Below are positions 52,578 through 60,861 of a stretch of 64,000 nucleotides of DNA, one piece after another; positions within the stretch are counted from its first letter, which is position 1, and each line of letters opens with the position of its first letter. The DNA lies in NCBI GenBank assembly GCA_026709935.1, contig JAPOSC010000065.1:186001-250000 (forward strand), read 5' to 3'. The stretch comes from Thiotrichales bacterium. GTDB lineage: Bacteria; Pseudomonadota; Gammaproteobacteria; HK1. The position numbers and the translations under genes are program-made. Under the pieces are notes generated by a model. That model had not been told where the DNA came from, did no database searches, and worked only from the letters and a program-made list of their open reading frames with translations.

Positions 52578-53825
52578 TCATGCAATGTCGTAGGGGAGCG
52601 CGACGATGTCGTCCCCGAGTTGCATGGGCGCGTTCACGGCCGCCACGACCACGCCGATCCCATGGCGCTGCCGAGGGTGATTCTCGCGAAACGCGCGAAT
52701 CCCGCGGGTATCGCCGTGCGACACGCGGGCGCCGCTCTTCGCCTCCACCGCAACCAGCATCCCGTCGCGTTCAAGAACGAGGCCGACCTCCGCTCCCGAG
52801 TGCTGCCGCCAGTGATGGAGCCGGGGCGGGTAGCGCATGGCCCGGGTCTGCTTGAGGATGTCGAGCACTACATGCGTCTCGAACAACGCGCCCTGAACAG
52901 GGTTGGACATCAAGGCAGCCGGGCTGGAGATCCGCTGCGTCCACGCCGCGAATCCGGTGTCGGTGAAGTATCCCCTGGAGCGTCTGGACACGCGCTTCGC
53001 GGGATTGTTCGAGAACGGGGGAATCTCCAGCCACTGGAATGTCGCACGCAGGATCCCCAGCCAGCGCTGCGCCGTGTGGTAGGTGATGCCCAGCTCGCGC
53101 CCGAGCTGACTGTGGTTGATTTCCTGCGCGGAGTGGGCGGCACACAGACCGACGAAACGGGCGAACAGGCCCGCATCGGCCACCGCAGCGACCCGGCGGA
53201 CATCGCGCTCGACATAGGTCCGCATGTACGACGAGAACAGATCGGGGAGGAGCTCGTCATCGTGGTCCAGATGACCGGGGAATCCACCTCGCCAGAGTCG
53301 GGCGGACAGCGTCGGCTCGATGTCGCGAAGCGGCAGTCGCTCCCGCCGGACCAGGCGGGCCACGGCATCGGCCTCGAAGAGGTCCTCGATCCAGCCGCGT
53401 TCCGTATCCGCCCGGCGACAGCGCTCTGCGAGCGAGAGGAAGTGAAGATCAAGGACCGCGGCCCTCCCGGCCATGCTCTCGCTCACCGACTCCAGCAGCA
53501 TCGGGTTCTGGGAGCCGGTCAGCAGGTACTGCCCGGGACGACAGTCCTCATCCGCACGGCGCTTGATGACCGCCAGCAGGTCGGGAACGTACTGGATCTC
53601 GTCGAGAATGACCGGTGGCGGGTATTGGTCCAGGAACAGCTCGGGATCCTGTCGAGCGTTGCCGATGTCGATGACGGGGTCGAACACCACGCGTGAGGCT
53701 TCGGGGGCGATGTGGGAAAGCAACGTGCTCTTGCCCGCTTGCCGCGCCCCGAGCACCAGAATGACCGGTACGGCGCGTCGCAGCCGGGCCAGCTTTCGTT
53801 CGAGATGTCGCTGCCGATACTCCAT
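52578..53825 (-). CDS. AAA ATPase with DUF4143 domain (second)
   Basis: This 415-residue member has Walker A GARQAGKS (residues 26-33), Walker B PPVILDEIQYVP, and TGSQNPMLLESVSESMAGRA, then a winged-helix-like segment (LGRELGITYHTAQRWLGIL) and the DUF4143 half. The C-terminal nuclease-like strand reads GAEVGLVLERDGMLVAVEAKSG; the Asp seen in the first family member (EVDLVL) is Gly here, while ExK is kept. It ends one base after the convergent purL stop, with no terminator space. The start ATG is followed upstream by an AT-richer region. Function is unknown. Confidence 0.87.
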   Translation of the reverse strand: MEYRQRHLERKLARLRRAVPVILVLGARQAGKSTLLSHIAPEASRVVFDPVIDIGNARQDPELFLDQYPPPVILDEIQYVPDLLAVIKRRADEDCRPGQYLLTGSQNPMLLESVSESMAGRAAVLDLHFLSLAERCRRADTERGWIEDLFEADAVARLVRRERLPLRDIEPTLSARLWRGGFPGHLDHDDELLPDLFSSYMRTYVERDVRRVAAVADAGLFARFVGLCAAHSAQEINHSQLGRELGITYHTAQRWLGILRATFQWLEIPPFSNNPAKRVSRRSRGYFTDTGFAAWTQRISSPAALMSNPVQGALFETHVVLDILKQTRAMRYPPRLHHWRQHSGAEVGLVLERDGMLVAVEAKSGARVSHGDTRGIRAFRENHPRQRHGIGVVVAAVNAPMQLGDDIVALPYDIA

Positions 53826-54229
53826 TCTCGATTCTTAGCACTTATGGTTCTAATTTTCGAGTTTCCAGAAATCAACACCATCAGGAAACCAATCGTGCTC
53901 TTGCGTTGCCGCCAACAACGACCCTGAGCGTCGCTCCGTGCTGCTTGACCAACCGGGCATCGAGCGCGAAGCGGCCTCAAGTCCCGATCCAGATCAGGAT
54001 ATCGGTGCCTACCACCGGCAGATCGACTTCGTTCTCGCCACGCCATGCCCCCGATCCCACTGGTGACCGGAGATGGTCACCCCGTATCGTGCGCATCGAG
54101 AATGAACACGTGAACCTTTCGTGACATCCGCCCCTCACACTGCACCCTCCAGCGAAACACGGCACGACCGCACCCAACGCGTCGGGTGCGGTGCGCCGGC
54201 CGGGCAACCGAGGACGCGCGGAGTGCGAC
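53826..54229. other. 404-bp region between DUF4143 gene and msrP
   Basis: About 53830-53920 is AT-richer, as expected for the promoter of the minus-strand ATPase gene. The rest returns to high GC. Open frames here (for example minus strand 54255-53977) have no recognisable domain and are not supported. No dispersed repeat, MITE or strong hairpin is seen. The end must hold the msrPQ promoter. Confidence 0.45.
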
Positions 54230-55210
54230 ATGCTGATCAGACCCCCGAACGACATTCAGCCATCGGAGATCACCCCTCGATCCATCTTCCGCGCTCGACG
54301 GCGGTTCATGCGTGATACCGCAGGCATCGCCGGGGCGGCAATGCTCGGCGGCGGCCTCTCGCTGCTCGGTGCGCGCCGGGCCGCCGCGCTCGCCTCCGAT
54401 CCGGACGCCACCGGGGAGAAGCTGGAGGGCGTCGTCGAGAGCGCGTGGCGGACCGACGAGGAACTGACCTCTTATTCCTACATCACGAGCTACAACAACT
54501 TCTACGAGTTCGGGACGGACAAGCGCGACCCCGCCCGACACGCCGGCGGCTTCAATCCCCAACCGTGGAAGGTCGAGGTGAGCGGGGAGTGCGCGAAGCC
54601 GGGTGCGTACGACTACGACGATATCGTGAAGCCCCACCAACTCGAAGAACGCATCTACCGGCTGCGCTGCGTGGAGGCATGGTCGATGGTGGTTCCGTGG
54701 ATCGGTATTCCGCTCGGCGATGTGCTGGCGCGGTTCGAACCGACCTCGAAGGCGAAATATGTTGCGTTCCGGACCGTGTTCCGACCCGAGGAGATGCGCG
54801 GGCAGACCCGGGCCATTCTCGACTGGCCCTACGTCGAGGGCTTGCGGATCGACGAGGCGATGCACCCGCTCACCCTGCTCACCGTCGGTCTCTACGGCGA
54901 GGTGCTGCCGAACCAGAACGGCGCCCCGATCCGCCTCGTCGTTCCCTGGAAGTACGGCTTCAAGAGCATCAAGTCGATCGTATCGATCGAGTTCACCGAG
55001 GGGGAGCCCCCCACGACCTGGAACCTTTCCGCCCCGCGCGAGTACGGGTTCTACTCCAACGTGAATCCGCAGGTCGACCACCCCCGATGGAGCCAGAAGC
55101 GCGAGCGGCGCATCGGCGAGCTGTTCAAGCGCGATACCCTGATGTTCAACGGCTATGCGGACGAGGTCGCAAGCCTCTACGCGGGAATGGACCTCAAGGC
55201 GAACTACTGA
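54230..55210 (+). CDS. msrP: Protein-methionine-sulfoxide reductase catalytic subunit MsrP
   Basis: This 326-residue periplasmic molybdoenzyme (YedY) repairs oxidised methionines in envelope proteins. A Tat signal is present ([26 protein letters not shown]). The Mo-coordinating cysteine is C147 in [17 protein letters not shown]. Long near-identical family blocks include [46 protein letters not shown] and [12 protein letters not shown] chose the ATG at 54230 with CGGAG about 7 nt upstream; an in-frame ATG at 54191 is less likely. msrQ follows by 56 bp. Confidence 0.96.
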   Translation: MLIRPPNDIQPSEITPRSIFRARRRFMRDTAGIAGAAMLGGGLSLLGARRAAALASDPDATGEKLEGVVESAWRTDEELTSYSYITSYNNFYEFGTDKRDPARHAGGFNPQPWKVEVSGECAKPGAYDYDDIVKPHQLEERIYRLRCVEAWSMVVPWIGIPLGDVLARFEPTSKAKYVAFRTVFRPEEMRGQTRAILDWPYVEGLRIDEAMHPLTLLTVGLYGEVLPNQNGAPIRLVVPWKYGFKSIKSIVSIEFTEGEPPTTWNLSAPREYGFYSNVNPQVDHPRWSQKRERRIGELFKRDTLMFNGYADEVASLYAGMDLKANY

Positions 55211-55266
55211 CTGATTGATTGATCGATCTGCCGCTCTCGCGACAACAGACGCCGGGCGGAAACGGA

Positions 55267-55911
55267 ATGAAGTTCGACAAGCGGGTTGCCGTCGCCAAGA
55301 CCGGCATTTTCGCGGCGGCCCTCGTTCCGTTCGCGGCGCTGGTCGTCAACGCGTTCACCGGCGGGCTCGGCGCGAACCCGGTCGAGGCCATCACCCACAC
55401 CACCGGCGAGTGGACGCTGCGTCTGCTGATCGTCACGCTCGCGATCACGCCGCTTCGTCACCTGACGGGACGGGTGTGGCTCACTCGGCTGCGCCGGATG
55501 ATCGGGCTGTTCGCATTCTTCTATCTGATGCTGCACTTCGCGACCTACGCGGTGCTCGACGCTTCGCTCGACCTCTCGTACATCGTCGAGGATGTCGCGG
55601 ATCGCCTGTACATCACCGTTGGCTTTGCCGCCTTCGTGATGCTCGTGCCGCTCGCCGCGACCTCGACCAACGCGATGGTGCGTCGGCTCGGACCGGTACG
55701 GTGGCGCAGGCTTCACCGCCTCGTCTACGCGGCGGCGGTCGGCGGAGCGCTGCACTTCCTGTGGCTCGTGAGGGCCGACCTCCTCGAACCACTGATCTAC
55801 GCAGGAGTCCTCGCCGCCCTGCTCGCGGCCCGGCTGCCGCCCGCCGTGAAATGGATGCAGAACCGCCGGTCGAAGATCGCGGCCGCGCGCTCGGCCGCGC
55901 CGGCCTCCTGA
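55267..55911 (+). CDS. msrQ: MsrPQ haem-binding membrane subunit MsrQ
   Basis: This 214-residue b-haem membrane protein (YedZ) passes quinol electrons to MsrP. It has about six transmembrane helices and family features HTTGEWTLRLLIVTLAITPLR, RRMIGLFAFFYLMLHFATY with a likely haem His, and WRRLHRLVYAAAVGGALHFLWLV with further His ligands. I chose the ATG at 55267; a TTG at 55219 would add a non-family segment. It is paired with msrP, the standard gene order. Confidence 0.93.
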   Translation: MKFDKRVAVAKTGIFAAALVPFAALVVNAFTGGLGANPVEAITHTTGEWTLRLLIVTLAITPLRHLTGRVWLTRLRRMIGLFAFFYLMLHFATYAVLDASLDLSYIVEDVADRLYITVGFAAFVMLVPLAATSTNAMVRRLGPVRWRRLHRLVYAAAVGGALHFLWLVRADLLEPLIYAGVLAALLAARLPPAVKWMQNRRSKIAAARSAAPAS

Positions 55912-55961
55912 ACGCTCAGAGCTCCGACCGGAATCCTGAACGCTCGGAGTTCCGGTCAGAT
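55906..55961 (+). repeat. Direct repeat (two ~28-bp units) at the msrQ stop
   Basis: TCCTGAACGCTC begins at 55906 and again at 55934; the units continue AGAGCTCCGACCGG and GGAGTTCCGGTCAG. The first unit includes the msrQ stop codon. The second contains the short dyad CGGAGTTCCG. It may be a slippage duplication or part of a terminator. Confidence 0.65.
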
Positions 55962-56054
55962 CAGGGCCCCGGCCGGAACAGCCTTTCCGTTCAACTCGCC
56001 TGCCCCTCCTGTCCGGAGAGGACTGGAGTCCATGAAGTGGAAAAGTGATTTCGG

Positions 56055-56489
56055 TCAGAGTCCTTGCGCCGCGAGAAGCGCGAACCCCTCGCGCGATGCG
56101 GCCTGGTTCAGCCGCGCGTCGAAGCAGACGAAACCGACGCTCGACGGATCCTCCTCGGCCACGGCGAGCGCGGCCGCAAGCTGGAGGCTGTCCGCCGCCC
56201 TCAGCGGATGCACCCGAAGCAGCCGCTGCGCCAGCATCCTCACCCGCCGCCCCGGCTGCACCTCGTACCACACGTGCGACAGCGCGTGGAGCTGGACGAG
56301 GTGCTCCGAAATCTCCGCCGTCGTCAGACTGTCGTCCCGCTCGCGCCGCGAGAGTGCGGCGACGTACTCCACGGACGCCCCCCACCACACTGCCATCCAA
56401 TCGTCCGCTTCGAGAATGCGGAGCGCCGTGTGCCGGTGCGGTTCGTCGACGCCAAGGGCGACCAGGGCGGAGGTATCCCAGAAGTTCAC
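56055..56489 (-). CDS. vapC: PIN-domain ribonuclease toxin (VapC family)
   Basis: This 144-residue PIN protein has the four acidic residues of the Mg-dependent RNase site: D5 (NFWDTSALV), E41 (GASVEYVAALSRR), D100 (RAADSLQLAAAL) and D124 (VCFDARLNQAA). It would cleave RNA when free of its antitoxin. The start is GTG at 56489. The antitoxin gene lies upstream on the same strand, but 135 bp away, wider than the usual overlap in vapBC operons. Confidence 0.85.
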   Translation of the reverse strand: MNFWDTSALVALGVDEPHRHTALRILEADDWMAVWWGASVEYVAALSRRERDDSLTTAEISEHLVQLHALSHVWYEVQPGRRVRMLAQRLLRVHPLRAADSLQLAAALAVAEEDPSSVGFVCFDARLNQAASREGFALLAAQGL

Positions 56490-56624
56490 CTACCGGTGCC
56501 TGAGCAATGACTTGACGGTGACCGGGAAATGGCCCGATCCAGTGACCCGGGAGTAGCGTGGGAGCAGGCCCGGGAGTGGGAATGAGGTGGGCTTGGACAA
56601 TTCACCGAACAGCGTCCGAGCAAT

Positions 56625-56951
56625 TCAGCGGTAGCCGTCCCGCAATTCTTCGGAGCGTTCTTCGAGCAGGGCTTCGAGAACCCCCGCGCCTGCGCGCAAG
56701 GGCTGCCCCAGCACGTCGAGGGGGCTCCCCGAGCCGTGGCGCACCACGATGCCTGCCTGCTCCAGTCGCGCGAGCTTCGCTTCCCCATCCATGCGATCGC
56801 CCTGTCCTCCGCTCTGCGTATCGAAACCCATCGGAACGATGCGGGCAATGGGCGTCCTGCGCTCCATCACCAGCACCGATTCTCCGGATTTGACTCGGCG
56901 AAGATAGGCGCTCATGCCGTCTTTCACTTCGGATATCGTCGCGCGGATCAT
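56625..56951 (-). CDS. Phd/YefM-type antitoxin
   Basis: This 108-residue protein has the Phd/YefM DNA-binding fold at residues 1-45 (MIRATISEVKDGMSAYLRRVKSGESVLVMERRTPIARIVP). The C-terminal half (LARLEQAGIVVRHGSGSPLDVL) is the type found in antitoxins partnered with PIN toxins. It should neutralise the PIN toxin encoded downstream and repress its own promoter. The start ATG at 56951 has GGGAAA upstream. The 135-bp gap to the toxin gene is unusual. Confidence 0.83.
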   Translation of the reverse strand: MIRATISEVKDGMSAYLRRVKSGESVLVMERRTPIARIVPMGFDTQSGGQGDRMDGEAKLARLEQAGIVVRHGSGSPLDVLGQPLRAGAGVLEALLEERSEELRDGYR

Positions 56952-57138
56952 GCGATTTCCCGGAAACTGGAGTAGGCCATGTTAGCCATATGTATCAGGC
57001 CGAACAACCTTTATTCTGGTGGATACGACGGCGCACATATCCGTACCCGGTTTCGTGCGAGCCAGACTCCGGTCATTCGACCCCGCTCCCGCGCCTGCGC
57101 ACCCGGGACGTTTACCCATGGCGTCAGGCCACCGGGTG

Positions 57139-57221
57139 GTGTCTCACTTCGACTCGTGAACTCTCGGGAATGTCCGTGCATACCGGCCGGAGACACCAGG
57201 CGGAATTTCAAAGTGAGGCAC
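57139..57221 (+). mobile_element. 84-bp MITE-like element, copy 2
   Basis: The element starts GTGTCTCACTTCGA and ends TCAAAGTGAGGCAC, with terminal inverted repeats that extend by two bases on each side (TG...CA). It aligns end-to-end with the copy at 42637, with one base fewer. It lies in the 372-bp gap between the divergent antitoxin and smr genes; the rest of that gap holds only leader sequence and an AT-richer stretch near 56980-57030. Confidence 0.75.
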
Positions 57222-57323
57222 CATCAAATCGTTGTTTTCGCTGACATCGTGCGTCCGATTCGGTAAAAGCGGTCGGAGTGTCGGAACGGCGGGGCCGGCG
57301 ATCGGTCACCATGCGGAGAAACG

Positions 57324-57863
57324 ATGTCGAAGCGCAGTCGGATCAGCGACGAGGATCGGGCACTCTTCCGACAGGCCGCCGGCGAGGTGCGGCGCATGGA
57401 GGATGATCGTGCCTATCCGCGGCGGCCGCGGAGCACATCCCACCTCCGGGACCGGACGCCGGTGGTATGGCCGACCGATTCCCGGGGATTGGCAGAGTCG
57501 GAATGGACCCCGGACGTGGGTCCGGGCGACGTCCTGAGCTTCACGGGCGCAGGTGTGCAGCGGCGCGAGACCGAACGGCTGCGGCGCGGTCGGTACCGGG
57601 TGGAGGCGGACCTCGATCTGCACGGGCGGACGGTGGCCGACGCTTCCGCCGCCCTCGACCGGTTTCTCGAGGACTCGCGCCGCCACGGACGGCGGTGCGT
57701 GCGTATCGTCCACGGCAAGGGGCTCGGATCCCCGAGCGGCCAGCCGATCATGAAGGCGCACATCGACCGGTGGCTTCGCAACCGTTCCGAAGTGCTCGCA
57801 TTCTGCTCCGCGACGCCGCCGGACGGGGGCACCGGCGCACTCTACGTGCTGCTCCGACGATAG
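57324..57863 (+). CDS. Smr-domain protein (SmrA/SmrB-like)
   Basis: This 179-residue protein has a C-terminal Smr domain with LDLHGRTVADASAALDRFL (about residues 93-111) and VRIVHGKGLGSPSG, the two signatures of Smr nucleases. The N-terminal ~80 residues are basic and polar with the conserved start SDEDRALFRQAAGEVR. Stand-alone Smr proteins nick DNA or cleave RNA, including mRNA on collided ribosomes in SmrB. GGAGAAA lies just before the ATG. It converges with the subtilase gene across 40 bp. Confidence 0.88.
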   Translation: MSKRSRISDEDRALFRQAAGEVRRMEDDRAYPRRPRSTSHLRDRTPVVWPTDSRGLAESEWTPDVGPGDVLSFTGAGVQRRETERLRRGRYRVEADLDLHGRTVADASAALDRFLEDSRRHGRRCVRIVHGKGLGSPSGQPIMKAHIDRWLRNRSEVLAFCSATPPDGGTGALYVLLRR

Positions 57864-57903
57864 CCGGACCCTGCATTCCGGTGCGCTGTCCGCGAGGCTG
57901 CGG

Positions 57904-60498
57904 TCAGAACGGGTGGCGGTAGCGGGCCAGCAGGGCGGCCTCGTGCTCGTCCCGGACATGTCCCGCATCGTGCGAGGCGATGGCGGCGAGGTGCGCCTCT
58001 CCACCTGCCCAGGGACGCACGTAGACGAGTTCGAAGTCGAACTGGCGGCCCGACGGCTCCAGATCCAGGACCGCCGATTCCGCGATGACGCCGCCATCGG
58101 GCGTTCGCCCCGACGCCCAGCGCAGTCGCGCATGTCCCGCCTCGACGCGAAGCGGCTGGGAGAGTCGTATCGCCAACCGCCCTCCGGCATGGTCGACCTC
58201 CTCACCGATGAGACCGACGGCAAGGGAGCCGGCCCACAACGCCGACAGGTCCCGCACCATGCCGCGCCTCGGATGCGCCACGCGACTCACGCCCGCATGG
58301 GCGCTCGCGAGCAGACTCCAGCCATCACCAAGCCGGCGATGGGTCGACAGTCCCGCGATGACGGAGTCCGCGGTCAGGGCGCCAAAGGCCCCGCTCGGTC
58401 GGGCCCCCACCGCGGCTTCCGCTTCCGCGAGCCATCCTGCCTGCATGGCGAGGCCGGATACATCGGAGCCACCGAGCCGGTACTCCATCAACACCCCCAT
58501 GGCTTCACCCGCATCGTCGTCGCGCCGCTCACCGTACTGAGCCGCACCGTGGAAGGCGGCGGCGCGGAAGACCCCCGCGCCCGGCGCCGCCGCAAAGCCG
58601 AGACTGACCCCGTCCCGGGCGAAGCCGAGGAACGGATTGGCGAACACGCCGTCGTCGGTGAACGTGCCGGGCTTGATCGGTCCGAAGCCGCGAGCGGACA
58701 CGCCATCGTCCGCATGCAGCCCGAATTGCCAGCCCGGGTGAGCCCGGTATCCGAACCGCAACCTTCCGGGGCCGAGGTCGTGTGTGAGCGACAGGGCGCC
58801 GAGCGAACCCGGCCCGACCCGGTCCCCGGCGCCCGCCGCATTGTTCCGGACGGGCGAACCGTGGACCGTCCCGACGCCGGACGAAGCCGCGGCGGCATCG
58901 AGTCGCAGACGAAGCTCGGTGCCGTCCGTGCGCCATGACGCTCCGAGGGGATCGCGTCCCAAGGTCGCGAGTCGCTCCGCCACCGAGGGGGCAGCGAACG
59001 CATGAGGTGGCAAGTGATCACCGAGCGGACCGAAGAACGGCGCGTCCAGCGCATCGAAGCGCGCGACCTCCCTGGCCGCGAGCCCGCGCGCCATCGAATC
59101 GCCGAAGGCTGCGCCCGCATACAGCATGCTGCGATGACTCGGCGCCGAAGAGCCGGCGAGCGAGTCGCCGGTCAGCATTCGCGTCTCGCCCACCGGACGG
59201 GTGGCGGCGTCGAGGTCCAGGAACCCCTGGCCGTAGACATCCGAATCCGCGTAGTCGCCCGTCCGGTCGGCGGTCGCGAGCAGGCGCTCGACGATCTCGT
59301 GGTGGCCGAGCTGACCGCGGTAGTGCTGGGCGAGCAGCCCGATCCCGCCCGTCACGAACGGGGCAGCGGCCGAGGTCCCGGCGACTTCCAGGGTGAGGTA
59401 GCACTCCGAGGTGCCGTCCCCGCAGTAGAAGCTCGGCACCGGACCGGTGATGTCCACGCCCGGCGCGGCGAGGCAGAAGTTCTTCGCGATGCCGCAGCGA
59501 TTGGAGAACTCGGCGATCCTGCCCTGCCGATCCGTCGCCACCACCGCGAGCGAATGGCCGCGCAGTTCCGGAATGCGTACCGGGAGTCCGGCCACGATCT
59601 CGACCGACGTGGCCGCCTCGACAGAGCTGTCGGAACTGCCATCTTCGCCTGCATATCCGCCGGAGTTGCCCGCCGCCCACACGTAGATGGTGCGTTCGCC
59701 GATCGGCGTATCGGCCTGCGCGATGGTCTCGATGACGTTGGGGAAGCGAGCTCGCAACTCCTCGGCCTCGAAGTGCTCGATGTTCCCGGGCAGGCCGAAG
59801 CTGGCATTGACCGCCGTGACCCTTCCGTTCAATTGTTGGAAGGCCGAGACAAACTGCGCCTGGAGTGTGGACTCGACGTTCTTGATTCGTTCGAGAAAGT
59901 CCTGGATTTGCTCGGGTGTGGGGTTCTCGGGGGGATCCCCGATGATCTCCGCGGTACTCGGGAAACCGATCGAGATCACCCGGGCATCGAAGGCGACGCC
60001 ATGAACGGCGGCCTTGTTTGCGTCGGGGTCATCGGGGTCCGCGCGTCGGCTTGCCGCCATGATGCCGCCCACATGGGTGCCATGACCGCGCTCGCTCGTA
60101 CATTCCCCGTCGGGAGAGCGACGGTCACAGGTGCTGAAATCGGGCTTGTAGCCCTCGAAATCGATCGATGTGAGCTTGCGTTCGAACTCGGGATGGTTCG
60201 GGTCGATCTCGGTCTTGAACTTGGGATGACTCGGATCGATCCCGCTGTCGACGATACCGAGCGTAACTCCCTCGCCGGTCGCGCCGCGGGCGTAGGCATG
60301 GTGCGCCTTGATCTGCTTCAGCCCGTACTGATTGCGGAACTCCGGGTGCGCGGCATACTCCTGCCGCAACTTCTTTTCCAAGTCGGGCGAAACGGAAGAC
60401 ATGGAGGACATGTCCCCGTTCCCGACGCAACCCACCACCACGAGCGCGACGAGCGCCAGTCCGAACGCCGGTATCCCGTGTTTCGACCGCCAGCTCAC
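57904..60498 (-). CDS. Lipidated subtilisin-family autotransporter protease
   Basis: This 864-residue S8 protease has the catalytic triad D84 (LGIVDSGID), H142 (RGHGTHVGGI) and S376 (AGTSAAAPFVTGG). It opens with a lipoprotein signal (AFGLALVALVVVGC, lipobox Cys24) followed by Gly/Asn. The C-terminal ~285 residues form an autotransporter beta-barrel ending ...ARYRHPF with the terminal Phe. This layout equals SphB1/NalP, lipidated surface proteases that trim other exported proteins. I chose GTG at 60498 because GGGAG lies just upstream and the signal starts there; the frame extends upstream without signal character. Confidence 0.88.
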   Translation of the reverse strand: MSWRSKHGIPAFGLALVALVVVGCVGNGDMSSMSSVSPDLEKKLRQEYAAHPEFRNQYGLKQIKAHHAYARGATGEGVTLGIVDSGIDPSHPKFKTEIDPNHPEFERKLTSIDFEGYKPDFSTCDRRSPDGECTSERGHGTHVGGIMAASRRADPDDPDANKAAVHGVAFDARVISIGFPSTAEIIGDPPENPTPEQIQDFLERIKNVESTLQAQFVSAFQQLNGRVTAVNASFGLPGNIEHFEAEELRARFPNVIETIAQADTPIGERTIYVWAAGNSGGYAGEDGSSDSSVEAATSVEIVAGLPVRIPELRGHSLAVVATDRQGRIAEFSNRCGIAKNFCLAAPGVDITGPVPSFYCGDGTSECYLTLEVAGTSAAAPFVTGGIGLLAQHYRGQLGHHEIVERLLATADRTGDYADSDVYGQGFLDLDAATRPVGETRMLTGDSLAGSSAPSHRSMLYAGAAFGDSMARGLAAREVARFDALDAPFFGPLGDHLPPHAFAAPSVAERLATLGRDPLGASWRTDGTELRLRLDAAAASSGVGTVHGSPVRNNAAGAGDRVGPGSLGALSLTHDLGPGRLRFGYRAHPGWQFGLHADDGVSARGFGPIKPGTFTDDGVFANPFLGFARDGVSLGFAAAPGAGVFRAAAFHGAAQYGERRDDDAGEAMGVLMEYRLGGSDVSGLAMQAGWLAEAEAAVGARPSGAFGALTADSVIAGLSTHRRLGDGWSLLASAHAGVSRVAHPRRGMVRDLSALWAGSLAVGLIGEEVDHAGGRLAIRLSQPLRVEAGHARLRWASGRTPDGGVIAESAVLDLEPSGRQFDFELVYVRPWAGGEAHLAAIASHDAGHVRDEHEAALLARYRHPF

Positions 60499-60553
60499 CT
60501 TGGCTCCCGGCGACCCGAATCGTTCCGATGCTACGGCGGCCCGGTGGCAAGGG

Positions 60554-60666
60554 CAATCGGCAGCCGAGCCCAACCGCCATCCCCACTGGCCCTCCGAGAG
60601 GCCGCCACGCGGTGCGATTGCGACGCGACATCGATCTCCGCCGCGTCCATTGCGGGCAATGTCGGG
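60554..60666 (+). repeat. Dispersed ~105-bp intergenic repeat, copy D
   Basis: Blocks in order are CAATCGGCAGCCGAGC, CCTCCGAGAGGCCGCCACGC, GGTGCGATTGCG, CGATCTCCGCCGCGTCC and GCGGGCAATGTCGGGC. It fills the middle of the 363-bp gap between the subtilase start and the beta-barrel gene end. The remainder (60667-60861) shows no gene or other repeat. Confidence 0.6.
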
Positions 60667-60861
60667 CACATGCAGTCTCGCCCGGAAATGGCGGCGGGTC
60701 CGATGAGAAGCGAGCCGGAAGGAAAAGGTTGGATCCGACGACGGATGAACCCGCGGCGGCCCGAGTTCAGGGCTCGTCGGAGAACGATCGTGACGCTGTG
60801 ATCCCGACGGGTTGGAACCCAGCCACAGGGGCGCCGGCCGCCGGCGGCGGGACCGCTCAGC

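Noticed and set aside
53977-54255. Minus-strand frame ending ...VVGTDILIWIGT, possibly a toxin or PIN fragment
   Set aside because: Only a short stretch looks protein-like; no catalytic residues, no start signal and no partner gene.
57252-57263. CGTCCGATTCGG, the reverse complement of the core of the 22-bp array
   Set aside because: A single copy with no array; similar 12-mers also occur inside coding genes, so chance is likely.
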